Source: an uncultured Hyphomicrobiales bacterium (lineage in GTDB: Bacteria > Pseudomonadota > Alphaproteobacteria > Rhizobiales > Beijerinckiaceae). Taken from it: a stretch of 8,871 bases of DNA. Of this stretch, positions 1 to 7,703 are shown in pieces (positions within the stretch are counted from its first letter, which is position 1; each line of letters opens with the position of its first letter). The stretch is from assembly GCA_903916165.1 (NCBI GenBank), contig CAIWVR010000395.1, positions 1 to 8,871 on the forward strand. The letters are read 5' to 3'. The notes under the pieces were generated by a model. The model did no database searches, was not told the origin of the DNA, and saw only the letters and a list, made by a program, of their open reading frames with translations. The position numbers and the translations under genes were made by a program.

Positions 1-1
1 A

Positions 2-1219
2 TTGACCCGCAGCCACGCGGGCGCAGATGCGGTCATCGTCAACACCTGCGGCTTTCTCGACAGCGCCAAGGCGGAATCGCTCGAGGCCATCGGCGCGGCC
101 CTGAAGGAGAATGGCAAGGTCATTGTCACCGGCTGCATGGGCGCCGAGCCCGAGCAGATCCGCGACCGCTTCCCCCATTTGCTGGCGATCACCGGGCCAC
201 AGGCCTATGAGAGCGTCATGGGCGCCGTACACCAGGCGGTGCCGCCCGCGCATGATCCCTTCATGGATCTGGTGCCGCCGCAGGGCGTCAAGCTGACACC
301 GCGCCATTACGCCTATCTGAAGATTTCGGAAGGCTGCAACAACCGCTGCTCCTTCTGCATCATCCCCAAGCTGCGCGGCGATCTCGTCTCGCGCCCTGTC
401 GGCGAGGTGCTGCGCGAGGCCGAAAAGCTGGTGAAGGCCGGTGTCAAGGAACTGCTCGTCATCTCGCAGGACACCTCCGCCTACGGGCTCGACATCAAAT
501 ATGCCGAAAGCCTGTTCCAGGACCGCGCGGTGCGCACGCGCTTCTATGACATGGCGCGCGAACTGGGCTCACTGGGCGCCTGGGTGCGCCTGCATTACGT
601 CTACCCCTACCCGCATGTCGATGAAGTGGTCGAGCTGATGGCGGACGGCAGCGGCGTGCTGCCCTATCTCGACATTCCCTTCCAGCACGCCTCCCCCAAA
701 GTGCTGCGCGCGATGAAGCGGCCCGGCAATCAGGAAAAAACGCTTGAGCGTGTGCGCCGCTGGCGCGAGATTTCTCCCGATCTCGCCATCCGCTCGACCT
801 TCATCGTCGGCTTTCCCGGCGAGACCGAGGATGATTTCGAACTCCTGCTCGACTGGATCGGCGAGGCGAAGCTCGACCGCGTCGGCGCCTTCAAATATGA
901 GCCTGTGACCGGGGCCATCGCCAATGACCTTGGCCTGCCGCAGGTGCCCGACGAGGTGAAGGAGCTCCGCTATCGCCGCTTCATGGAAAAGCAGCAGGCG
1001 ATCAGCGCCAAAATTCTGGCCAACAAGGTCGGCAAGCGCCTGCAGGTGATCATTGACGAGCCCGGCCCCACCGTCTCCAAGGGCCGCAGCAAGGCGGATG
1101 CACCAGACATTGACGGCTCCGTCTATGTGTCGTCGCGCCGTCCGCTGCGGGCGGGCGACATCGTCAGCGTGAAGATCGAACGCGCCGATGCCTATGACCT
1201 GCACGGGATCACGGCCTGA
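2..1219 (+). CDS. rimO: Ribosomal protein S12 methylthiotransferase RimO (5' truncated by window edge)
   Basis: Radical-SAM methylthiotransferase that adds a beta-methylthio group to the conserved aspartate of ribosomal protein S12 in the cytoplasm. Numbering from the first visible codon, the end of the MTTase (UPF0004) domain is present, with two of its three cluster cysteines: Cys16 in NTCGF and Cys45 in TGCMG. The radical-SAM CxxxCxxC motif follows at Cys112, Cys116 and Cys119 ([10 protein letters not shown]). The SAM barrel runs to about residue 330 and a TRAM domain fills about 335-405, where a DIDGSVYV segment is typical of RimO. The N-terminal first cysteine is missing, and compared with the roughly 440-residue family length about 35-40 residues lie upstream of the window. 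The apparent TTG at position 2 is therefore an internal codon, not a start. RimO rather than MiaB is favoured by the NTCGF and TGCMG motifs and the [14 protein letters not shown] sequence. A hairpin terminator follows 17 bp after the stop. Confidence 0.96.
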   Translation: MTRSHAGADAVIVNTCGFLDSAKAESLEAIGAALKENGKVIVTGCMGAEPEQIRDRFPHLLAITGPQAYESVMGAVHQAVPPAHDPFMDLVPPQGVKLTPRHYAYLKISEGCNNRCSFCIIPKLRGDLVSRPVGEVLREAEKLVKAGVKELLVISQDTSAYGLDIKYAESLFQDRAVRTRFYDMARELGSLGAWVRLHYVYPYPHVDEVVELMADGSGVLPYLDIPFQHASPKVLRAMKRPGNQEKTLERVRRWREISPDLAIRSTFIVGFPGETEDDFELLLDWIGEAKLDRVGAFKYEPVTGAIANDLGLPQVPDEVKELRYRRFMEKQQAISAKILANKVGKRLQVIIDEPGPTVSKGRSKADAPDIDGSVYVSSRRPLRAGDIVSVKIERADAYDLHGITA

Positions 1220-1236
1220 CCGCCTGAGCCAAAAGA

Positions 1237-1269
1237 AAACCCGGCAAGGCCCCAAGGGCCGCCGGGTTT
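1237..1269. terminator. Bidirectional intrinsic terminator between convergent rimO and the ABC operon
   Basis: A 9-bp perfect arm pair (AAACCCGGC at 1237-1245 and GCCGGGTTT at 1261-1269) encloses a second 5-bp pair (GGCCC 1248-1252 and GGGCC 1256-1260). A two-base AA bulge separates them, and the loop is CAA. On the minus strand the hairpin is followed by TTTTCTTTT-like sequence (complement of 1231-1239), so it should end the leftward ABC operon efficiently. On the plus strand only TTT follows, so termination of rimO may be weaker. The rest of 1220-1336 shows nothing recognisable. Confidence 0.85.
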
Positions 1270-1336
1270 GAACAAAGTGGGCTCCGGTCTGACGCGGGGA
1301 GGAACGCGCACCCATTCTTGCCGGGCGCGCGCAATC

Positions 1337-2260
1337 CTATCTGTCGGGAATGAAAGACGTCCCCAGCGCCGCCGGTGCCACGGCGCCACGGCGCTTGTTG
1401 AGCGAGAGCAGCACAAGCGCAAGGATTGTCGCGACATAAGGCAAAGCCGTGAGTGCCTGCCCCGGCAGGCCAAGGGACGCGGCCTGCGCATGCAGCTGCA
1501 AGACCGTTGCCCCGCCAAACAGCAAGGCGCCGCCGTAGGCGCGGAACGGACGCCAGGACGCAAAGACGACCAGCGCCAGCGCGATCCAGCCGCGCCCGGC
1601 CGTCATGCCCGGTGCCCAGAAGGGCGTATAGGCCAGCGACAGATAGGCCCCGGCCAGTCCCGAACACGCGCCGCCAAACACGATAGCCAGAAAGCGGATG
1701 CGCCGCACCGGCACACCCAGAGCATGGGCGGAGGTGTGGTTCTCGCCCACAGCGCGCAGGGTCAGCCCTGCCCGACTCTTTGCCAGAAACCACGCCACGC
1801 CCGCCACCAGCGCCCAGCCGGCATAGACGAACGGGTCCTGCCCGAAGACCAGCTTGCCGACAAGCGGCAGGTCACTCAGGCCCGCAATATAGAGATGCGC
1901 AATGCCCTCGCGCTTCAGGCCCACGAAGCCCGACCCGATCAGCCCCGACAGGCCGAGGCCCAGAATGGTCAGCGCCAGTCCCGTGGCGACCTGATTGGCG
2001 GCAAGGAAGATCGTCAGCACGCCAAAGACCGCCGCCATTGCCATGCCGGCGCTGATGCCGCCCAGAATGCCAAGCCCCGAGGAGCCGGTCAGGATGGCGA
2101 TGGCAAAGCCCGATGCCGCGCCCATGATCATCATGCCCTCGACGCCGAGGTTGAGCACGCCCGCACGCTCGGTCACCAATTCACCGATGGCGGCAATGAC
2201 CAGCGGGGTCGCCGCCGTCAGGACCGTGATGAGGACGAGTTCGAGAATATCGACGGTCAT
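1337..2260 (-). CDS. ABC transporter permease, second subunit (nucleoside/simple-sugar type, NupQ/YufQ-like)
   Basis: A 307-residue inner-membrane permease of the BPD_transp_2 (branched-chain amino acid/ribose-type) family, very rich in hydrophobic segments. The family motif NLGVEGM sits at residues 37-43, after a first membrane helix at about 6-25. The start is ATG at 2260, overlapping the stop of the upstream permease in an ATGA arrangement. It has a GAGG Shine-Dalgarno (complement of 2266-2269) five bases away. An open frame continues upstream to 2542 but would lie inside the other permease gene and has no family homology. This protein should pair with the larger permease encoded just upstream and with the double ATPase to form an importer. 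The family includes guanosine and other nucleoside importers (B. subtilis NupNOPQ, Lactococcus BmpA-NupABC); the substrate here is not proven. The gene ends with TAG about 70 bp before the shared terminator hairpin. Confidence 0.9.
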   Translation of the reverse strand: MTVDILELVLITVLTAATPLVIAAIGELVTERAGVLNLGVEGMMIMGAASGFAIAILTGSSGLGILGGISAGMAMAAVFGVLTIFLAANQVATGLALTILGLGLSGLIGSGFVGLKREGIAHLYIAGLSDLPLVGKLVFGQDPFVYAGWALVAGVAWFLAKSRAGLTLRAVGENHTSAHALGVPVRRIRFLAIVFGGACSGLAGAYLSLAYTPFWAPGMTAGRGWIALALVVFASWRPFRAYGGALLFGGATVLQLHAQAASLGLPGQALTALPYVATILALVLLSLNKRRGAVAPAALGTSFIPDR

Positions 2261-3345
2261 CCGCGCCTCGCAAAGGTGATGCGCACCGAATAGCGCGTGA
2301 AGACATCTGCCGCGAGCACGCACATGAGCAGGATGCCCTGGAAAGCGCGCGTCATGTCGAGCGGGATTTTCATCAAAATCTGCGCGCTCTCGCCGCCGAT
2401 CGTGGTCAGCGCCAGCACCAGTCCCGCGCAGAGAATGCCCCAGGGCTGCAGGCGCCCGAGAAAGGCGACGATGATCGCCGCAAAGCCATAGCCGGGTGAA
2501 ATCACCGGCTGCAACTGGCCGATCTGGCCCGCGACCTCGCAAACCCCCGCCAGTCCCGCCGCCCCGCCGCTGATGGCGAAGACGGCCAGTGTGAGCCGTG
2601 AATCGCTGAAACCGGCAAAACGCGCCGCCTTGGGTGCCGCGCCGACCAGCGCCACATCGAAGCCAAACAAGGTGCGCCGCATGACAAAGGAGGCCAGCGC
2701 CACGGCAAGCAGCGCAATGACGATGCCGCCATGCAGGCGCTCGCCCTCCATCAGAAAGGGCATGCGCGCAATATCATCGAACGGCACGCTTTGGGGGAAG
2801 TTGAAGCCATTGGGATCGCGCAATGGCCCGCGCACGAGATAGTCGAGGATCATTTCGGCAATATAGACCAGCATCAGGCTGGTCAGGATTTCCGACGCGC
2901 CAAGCCGCACCTTCAGAATGGCCGGAATCATGGCATAGAGCAGTCCGGCAAGCGTTCCCGCCAGCAGCATGGCGGGCAGCACCCACCACGCGCCCAGCGT
3001 CTCCTGCCCGACGCCATCATGCGTGAGCACAGCGATCATGCCGCCGGTGAGCCCGCCCATCACGAACTGGCCCTCGGCACCGATGTTCCACAAATTGGCG
3101 CGGTAGCAGAACGACAGGCCAATGGCGATGAGAATGAGCGGCGCGGCTTTCACCGCAAGCTCCGTCAGCGCCCAAGGATCGCCCAGCGGGTCCAGGAAGT
3201 AGACGAACAAAGCCTCAATGGGCGACTTGCCAATGGCGGCGATCACCAACCCGCCAATGACGATGGCCGCCAGCAGGGCCACGAAGGGCGACGCCACTTC
3301 CAGCAGCGGCGAGCGGGCGCTGCGGGCCGCCAGATCAATGCGCAT
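2257..3345 (-). CDS. ABC transporter permease, first subunit (nucleoside/simple-sugar type, NupP/YufP-like)
   Basis: A 362-residue integral membrane permease of the BPD_transp_2 family. After a short cytoplasmic N-terminus there is a membrane helix at about residues 18-38, then the family signature NIGAEGQ at 87-93, with more hydrophobic helices to the C-terminus. This longer subunit, with a periplasmic stretch between the first helix and the motif, matches the YufP/NupP type. I chose ATG at 3345: AAAGAGG lies four bases upstream (complement of 3350-3356), and the protein begins MRIDLAARS just before the first helix. A GTG at 3378 is in frame and would add 11 residues but has a poorer ribosome-binding site. 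With the ATG start the gene overlaps the upstream ATPase by 11 bp, and its own stop overlaps the next permease by 4 bp, indicating translational coupling. Confidence 0.9.
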   Translation of the reverse strand: MRIDLAARSARSPLLEVASPFVALLAAIVIGGLVIAAIGKSPIEALFVYFLDPLGDPWALTELAVKAAPLILIAIGLSFCYRANLWNIGAEGQFVMGGLTGGMIAVLTHDGVGQETLGAWWVLPAMLLAGTLAGLLYAMIPAILKVRLGASEILTSLMLVYIAEMILDYLVRGPLRDPNGFNFPQSVPFDDIARMPFLMEGERLHGGIVIALLAVALASFVMRRTLFGFDVALVGAAPKAARFAGFSDSRLTLAVFAISGGAAGLAGVCEVAGQIGQLQPVISPGYGFAAIIVAFLGRLQPWGILCAGLVLALTTIGGESAQILMKIPLDMTRAFQGILLMCVLAADVFTRYSVRITFARRG

Positions 3346-4894
3346 GAGGCCTCTTTGCCATGTCGTCTCCCGCTCCACCCATCAGAAGCCCGATTTCCGC
3401 GCGCGTGGTCCGGCGTATCTCGCGCGATTTCGACACCGAGCCATGATGGATCACAGCGATGCGGTCGGCGATTTCGAACAATTCGTCGAGATCCTGACTG
3501 ATCACCAGAACCGCCGCGCCCTGCCGTGCCAGATCGATCAATTGCTGGCGGATAAAGGCTGATGCCGCCGCGTCGACGCCCCATGTCGGCTGGTTGAGCA
3601 CCAGCACGGAGGGTTTGCGCGACACTTCACGCCCCACGAGGAATTTCTGCAGATTGCCGCCCGAGAGCGTGCGCGCAGCCGGATCAGGACTGCCCGTGCG
3701 CACGTCAAAGGTCGCGATGATGTCGCGCGCGATTTTCTGCGCTGCCGGCAGATTGACCAGAATGCCGTGCGACACGTCGCCGGTCGCATGGCGTGACAGG
3801 ATGACATTCTGCGACAGGCTGAAATCAGGTGCCGCCGCATGGCCATTGCGCTCTTCCGGCACGAAGGCCGCGCCGAACTGGCGGCGCAAGGTGATGTCAT
3901 TGAGCCCCACCCAAAAGCCGTCAATGCGCACGCTACCGGCAGAATCCGCCAGCCGCTCGCCTGACAGGGCGGCAAATAATTCATCCTGTCCATTGCCGGC
4001 AATGCCCGCAATGCCAAGCACCTCACCACCGCGCACCTGCAAGGAGACGTCCCGCAGGGCGACGCCGTGCATGTCTTGCGAGGGCATTGACAGGCCGTTC
4101 ACCGTCAGGCGCTCCCGCCCGATCGCCTCGGGGCGCGTCGAGCCCACGTCGATGACATGCGTGCCCACCATCATCGCCGCGAGCGAGCGCGCGCTTTCAT
4201 CCCTTGGAATGCAGGTTGAGACGACGCATCCGGCGCGCAAGACGGTGGCGCGGTCGCACATGCGGCGCACCTCCTCGAGCTTGTGCGAAATATAGAGAAT
4301 CGCGCGCCCCTCGAGGCGCAGCAGGTCGAGCGTTTCAAACAGCCGCTCGGCTTCCTGGGGCGTCAGCACGGAGGTCGGTTCATCCAGGATGATGAGTTTC
4401 GGGTCCTGCAGCAGGCACCGCGCAATTTCGATGCGCTGGCGTTCCCCCGCCGACAGCGTCCAGACCGGGCGGTCGGCCTCGAGGCTCAGTCCATAGCGCT
4501 GCGTGACGTCCGCGATCCGCGCCGGCAAAGCCGCAAGGCTCTCGCTCCTGGGCAGGACGAGGCCGATGTTTTCGGCGACTGTCAGATTGTCGAACAGCGA
4601 GAAATGCTGGAACACCATGCCGATCCCGGCCGCGCGGGCGGCTTCGGGATTGGAAAAGTGAACCGGTGATCCCTCCAGCAGGATCTCGCCCTCGCTGGGT
4701 TCCAGCAGGCCGTAGAGCACCTTCATCAGCGTGGACTTGCCGGCACCATTCTCGCCCAGCAGCGCATGGGCCTCGCCCGCCACAATGTCGAGATCGATCC
4801 CCGCATTGGCCGTGAAAGCACCGAAGCGCTTGACGATGCCGCGCATCTGGATGAACGGCGCTTGTCCATGTGAGGGTGAGGGTGAGGCTGTCAT
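3335..4894 (-). CDS. ABC transporter ATP-binding protein with two fused nucleotide-binding domains (nucleoside/simple-sugar type, NupO/YufO-like)
   Basis: A 519-residue cytoplasmic ATPase that powers the two permeases encoded downstream. The first domain is complete: Walker A GENGAGKST at 47-55, Q-loop Gln96, signature LSAGE at 147-151, Walker B with ILDEPT around 169-174, and switch His204. The second domain is degenerate in the way usual for this family. Its P-loop equivalent at about 297-305 reads GIAGNGQDE, without the Lys-Ser/Thr; the signature LSGGN is at 410-414; and the Walker B region reads LNQPTWGVD at 433-441, with Gln in place of the catalytic Glu. That points to one hydrolytic and one structural site, as in YufO and RbsA relatives. 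The start is ATG at 4894, 7 bp after the qor-like stop and with only a weak AGAG ribosome-binding site. An ATG at codon 17 is an alternative. The repeated TGAGGG at 4871-4887 encodes a Ser-Pro-rich leader. No binding-protein gene adjoins it. Confidence 0.93.
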   Translation of the reverse strand: MTASPSPSHGQAPFIQMRGIVKRFGAFTANAGIDLDIVAGEAHALLGENGAGKSTLMKVLYGLLEPSEGEILLEGSPVHFSNPEAARAAGIGMVFQHFSLFDNLTVAENIGLVLPRSESLAALPARIADVTQRYGLSLEADRPVWTLSAGERQRIEIARCLLQDPKLIILDEPTSVLTPQEAERLFETLDLLRLEGRAILYISHKLEEVRRMCDRATVLRAGCVVSTCIPRDESARSLAAMMVGTHVIDVGSTRPEAIGRERLTVNGLSMPSQDMHGVALRDVSLQVRGGEVLGIAGIAGNGQDELFAALSGERLADSAGSVRIDGFWVGLNDITLRRQFGAAFVPEERNGHAAAPDFSLSQNVILSRHATGDVSHGILVNLPAAQKIARDIIATFDVRTGSPDPAARTLSGGNLQKFLVGREVSRKPSVLVLNQPTWGVDAAASAFIRQQLIDLARQGAAVLVISQDLDELFEIADRIAVIHHGSVSKSREIRRTTRAEIGLLMGGAGDDMAKRPHAH

Positions 4895-4901
4895 CGGGCT
4901 C

Positions 4902-5873
4902 TCAGGGGATCAGGACAGCAGCGCCGGTGGTGGCGCGGCCGGCGAGCGCTTCATGCGCCTGCACAGCGTCTTCCAGCTTGTAGCGGGCATGGATCGGAAT
5001 GCTGACATCGCCACGCGAGATCGCCTTCATCAGGTCCTTGGCCGAGGCCTCGTAATCCTCGCGCCTGGCGATATAGGTGAAGAGCGACGGGCGGGTGGCA
5101 AAGAGCGAGCCTTTCTGCGCCAGCAGGCCGATGTTGAAGGCGTCAATCGCACCCGACGCCGAGCCGAAGGAGACAAACATGCCCATCGGACGCAGACAAT
5201 CGAGCGAGCCCAAGAAGGTCGTCTTGCCGACGCCGTCATAGACCACATCGCAGAGCGCGCCCTTGGTGATTTTCTTCACACGCGCGGCAAAATCATCCTC
5301 ATTGTAATTGATGACATGTTTCGCGCCGGCTTTCCTGGCGAGTTTGGCCTTTGCCTCCGAGCCGACCGTGCCGATGACATGGGCACCCAGCGCCTTGCCC
5401 CATTGGCACAGCAACAGGCCGACGCCGCCGGCCGCTGCATGAACCAGGATTGTGTCACCTTCCTTCACCTTGAAGGTGCGGCGCAGGAGATATTGCGCGG
5501 TGAGGCCCTTCAGCATCATCGCCGCGCCCATCTCGTAGGAAATTGACTTCGGCAGCTTGATCAGAGCCTTGGCGTCGACATTGCGCTCTTGCGCATAGGA
5601 GCCGAGGGTCGAGACATAGGCCACGCGGTCACCGATCCTGAAGCCGTCAACGCCCTTGCCGAGCGCAACGACCTCGCCCGCGCCCTCATGGCCCGGCGTG
5701 AAGGGCAAGGGTGCCGGATAATCGCCCTGGCGAAAATAAATATCGATGAAGTTCAGGCCGATGGCGTGGTTCCTGACGCGGACCTCGCCCGTGGCGGGGA
5801 CCGGAAGCACCACATCTTCCATCACCATGACGTCCGGGCCGCCGGTGGCGTGGATGCGAATGGCCTTGGTCAT
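4902..5873 (-). CDS. qor: Zinc-free NADPH:quinone oxidoreductase, zeta-crystallin-like MDR family
   Basis: A 323-residue soluble medium-chain dehydrogenase/reductase, close in length to E. coli Qor (327 residues). It probably reduces quinones or related alpha,beta-unsaturated carbonyls with NADPH. The N-terminal GroES-like domain covers about residues 28-110, with NFID at 41-44 and GHEGAG at 61-66. The nucleotide-binding loop AAGGVG is at 147-152 in a Rossmann domain that runs to about 260. The structural-zinc cysteines of alcohol dehydrogenases are absent, consistent with the quinone reductase branch. The start is ATG at 5873 with GGAG (complement of 5880-5883) six bases away. It is the first gene of the leftward operon, with the ABC ATPase starting 7 bp after its stop. 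Physical linkage suggests co-transcription with the importer, but I see no biochemical reason for it. The exact substrate cannot be read from the sequence. Confidence 0.9.
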   Translation of the reverse strand: MTKAIRIHATGGPDVMVMEDVVLPVPATGEVRVRNHAIGLNFIDIYFRQGDYPAPLPFTPGHEGAGEVVALGKGVDGFRIGDRVAYVSTLGSYAQERNVDAKALIKLPKSISYEMGAAMMLKGLTAQYLLRRTFKVKEGDTILVHAAAGGVGLLLCQWGKALGAHVIGTVGSEAKAKLARKAGAKHVINYNEDDFAARVKKITKGALCDVVYDGVGKTTFLGSLDCLRPMGMFVSFGSASGAIDAFNIGLLAQKGSLFATRPSLFTYIARREDYEASAKDLMKAISRGDVSIPIHARYKLEDAVQAHEALAGRATTGAAVLIP

Positions 5874-6035
5874 CGAAAGCTCCGTTCCGAGAAAATGTCC
5901 TGCATCGTGCTGTGGCGGCCAAGCTGACGCAATGGCCCCCTGCTGATCGAGATCATGGCTGCGACGCCTTCCAGGGTGGATAGTCCAGCCATGCTCTCAA
6001 CTGAGTCGCCTCACACAGAATAAAGCACATAAACC
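5874..6035. promoter_or_regulatory. Divergent intergenic region between the qor/ABC operon and the SulP gene
   Basis: These 162 bp separate two divergently read genes, so promoters for both should lie here; that is inferred from layout. I could not identify convincing -35/-10 pairs or a clear operator palindrome. A GGAG ribosome-binding site for qor is at 5880-5883 (minus strand). On the plus strand a ten-codon ORF (ATG 5991, TAA 6021-6023) sits in frame with sulP and stops 12 bases before its ATG. Confidence 0.5.
5991..6023 (+). other. Possible ten-codon upstream ORF before sulP
   Basis: ATG at 5991 opens a frame encoding MLSTESPHTE and ending with TAA at 6021-6023, twelve bases before the sulP ATG and in the same frame. 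A purine-rich GGTGGA lies about ten bases upstream, longer than an ideal spacing. Because sulP itself lacks a clear ribosome-binding site, reinitiation from this ORF is conceivable, but a chance occurrence is just as likely. Confidence 0.15.
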
Positions 6036-7703
6036 ATGAACCATCCGCCCTCCTTCGCTGAACTCTTCACTCCAAAGCTCGTGACAGTCCTGCGCGAGGG
6101 CTACAGGCTGAAGGAACTCAAGGCCGATGCGCTGGCAGGACTCACCGTCGCCATTGTCGCCCTGCCGCTGTCCATGGCCATTGCGATCGGTTCGGGCGCC
6201 AAGCCCGAACAGGGACTTTACGCGGCCGTGGTCGGCGGATTCGTGATCTCGGCTCTGGGCGGCAGCCGCTTCCAGATTGGCGGACCCGCGGGTGCCTTCA
6301 TCGCCATGGTGGCCGCGACCATCGTCAAGTTCGGCTTCGACGGCTTTCTGCTGGCGACCCTGATGGCGGGCGTCATGCTGGTCGCCATCGGCTATTTGCG
6401 GCTTGGCACTTATATCAAATATATCCCGCACCCCGTGCTGGTGGGGTTCACCGCCGGAATCGGCGTCATCATTTTTTCAGGCGAGATCCGCGATCTGTTC
6501 GGCCTCACGCTGACGCATGAACCCTCCGAACTTCTGCCCCGGCTGAAAGCGCTCTGGGCGGCGCGCGACACGTTCAGCGGCCTGGCGCTCGGCCTGTCCG
6601 CCGCCTGCCTCGCGATCATGCTGGTGCTCAAGAAGGTCGCGCCGCGCTTTCCCGGCATGCTGGCGGCGGTCGCCTTTGGTGCCGGGGCAGTCTGGCTCTT
6701 CAACCTGCCGGTGGAGACGATCGGGACGCGCTTTGGCGGCATTCCCGGCTCCCTGCCCATGCCGTCCCTCCCCCACATTGACGCCGCCCGCGCGCTTGAA
6801 GTCTTTCCGGCCGCCATTGCCATTGCCTTGCTTGGCGGCATGGAGAGCCTGTTGTCGGCGGTCGTCGCCGACGGCATGACGGGCCGGCGCCACCGCTCCA
6901 ATTGCGAACTGGTCGCACAGGGCTATGCCAATATCGCCAGCGCGCTGTTCGGGGGGCTGTGCGTCACCGGCACGATCGCGCGCACGGCAACCAATGTGCG
7001 TGCCCATGCGCACGGGCCGGTCGCGGGCATGATCCATGCGATCGTCCTGCTCGGCTTCATGATCGTCGCCGCGCCGCTGGCGAGCTTCGTGCCTTTGGCC
7101 GCGCTGGCCGCCGTTCTCGCGCTCGTCGCCTGGAACATGATCGAGCCCGACGAACTGGCCCATATCCTGCGCCACGATCGTGGCGAGGCTGGCGTTCTGC
7201 TCGCCACTTTCCTGCTGACAGTCTTTTATGATCTGACGGTGGGCATTGGCGTCGGCGTGACGCTGGGGGCCATTCTCTTCATGCACCGCATGGCCGAACT
7301 CGTGGAGGTCTCGACCAGGACGCAAATCGTCCAGGAGGATCGCGCCGACGGCACGCCCGCCGAACGCACCACCTATCTGGGTGCCGGCGGCGGTGTCATG
7401 ATTTATCGCATCGCCGGGCCATTCTTCTTCGGTGCGGCAGGCAGCGTTGCGGCCGTGCTGGACCGGATCGGGGCTGCGCCGCGCGCCTTCGTGCTCGATC
7501 TCGATGCCGTGCCGCTGGCCGATGCAACCGCCGCGCGGACCCTCGAGGGCTTCCTGAAGAAAGCCCGGAGCGCCGGAACGCCCCTCTACATTTCGGGCGC
7601 GCGCCCGCAGGTGCGCCACGTTCTGGAAACCAATGGCCTGACCCTGGACCGCGTCACCTATGTCGACAGCATCGACGAGGCGCGACGGCTGGCCCTCACC
7701 TGA
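6036..7703 (+). CDS. SulP-family inorganic anion/carboxylate transporter with C-terminal STAS domain
   Basis: A 555-residue inner-membrane transporter of the SulP (SLC26) family. The N-terminus is cytoplasmic, followed by the family's opening helix with GLTVAIVALP at 35-44, a GLY at 60-62, and the hallmark GGSRFQIGGPAGAF at 75-88. Hydrophobic segments continue to about residue 420. A C-terminal STAS domain occupies about 435-550. Its core strand FVLDLDAVPLADATA starts at residue 485; the position that is usually Asp-Ser/Thr-Ser/Thr-Gly reads Asp-Ala-Thr-Ala. Family members carry sulfate, bicarbonate or C4-dicarboxylates; no carbonic anhydrase or sulfur-assimilation gene adjoins it, so the substrate is left open. 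The ATG at 6036 fits the family N-terminus, and an in-frame TAA at 6021-6023 blocks any longer start. Its ribosome-binding site is poor. The stop overlaps the end of the convergent pcs gene by 8 bp, with no hairpin terminator seen. Confidence 0.93.
   Translation: MNHPPSFAELFTPKLVTVLREGYRLKELKADALAGLTVAIVALPLSMAIAIGSGAKPEQGLYAAVVGGFVISALGGSRFQIGGPAGAFIAMVAATIVKFGFDGFLLATLMAGVMLVAIGYLRLGTYIKYIPHPVLVGFTAGIGVIIFSGEIRDLFGLTLTHEPSELLPRLKALWAARDTFSGLALGLSAACLAIMLVLKKVAPRFPGMLAAVAFGAGAVWLFNLPVETIGTRFGGIPGSLPMPSLPHIDAARALEVFPAAIAIALLGGMESLLSAVVADGMTGRRHRSNCELVAQGYANIASALFGGLCVTGTIARTATNVRAHAHGPVAGMIHAIVLLGFMIVAAPLASFVPLAALAAVLALVAWNMIEPDELAHILRHDRGEAGVLLATFLLTVFYDLTVGIGVGVTLGAILFMHRMAELVEVSTRTQIVQEDRADGTPAERTTYLGAGGGVMIYRIAGPFFFGAAGSVAAVLDRIGAAPRAFVLDLDAVPLADATAARTLEGFLKKARSAGTPLYISGARPQVRHVLETNGLTLDRVTYVDSIDEARRLALT

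Noticed and set aside
569..1315. A 248-codon minus-strand open frame opposite rimO
   Set aside because: It starts inside rimO's conserved region and has no recognisable domain; rimO's radical-SAM and TRAM motifs explain the codon bias.
1268..2293. A 341-codon plus-strand open frame opposite the second permease
   Set aside because: It is rich in Arg, Gln, His and Ala without a fold or motif, it begins within the terminator, and the minus strand encodes a clear permease there.
2261..2542. An N-terminal extension of the second permease reaching back to 2542
   Set aside because: It would lie wholly inside the first permease gene and encodes an Arg/Gly/Asp-rich stretch unlike the family; the ATG at 2260 with GAGG and ATGA coupling is better.
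3544..3620. The degenerate second Walker A and Gln-containing Walker B of the ABC ATPase taken as gene decay
   Set aside because: A degenerate second nucleotide-binding domain is normal for this importer family, the reading frame is intact, and the first domain is complete.
4871..4887. Short direct repeat of TGAGGG near the ATPase start
   Set aside because: Only about three 6-bp units, inside coding sequence for a Ser-Pro leader; too short to call a repeat element or binding array.
5874..6035. Candidate -35/-10 promoter pairs for qor and sulP
   Set aside because: TTGAGA-like and TATCCA- or GAATAA-like words occur, but spacings are wrong (for example 12 bp), so no specific promoter is called.
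6477..7619. A 380-codon open frame on the minus strand, fully opposite sulP
   Set aside because: Its predicted protein is a low-complexity mix rich in Arg, Gly, Asp and Gln with no recognisable domain, typical of antisense frames in GC-rich genes. The plus-strand SulP family match is unambiguous.
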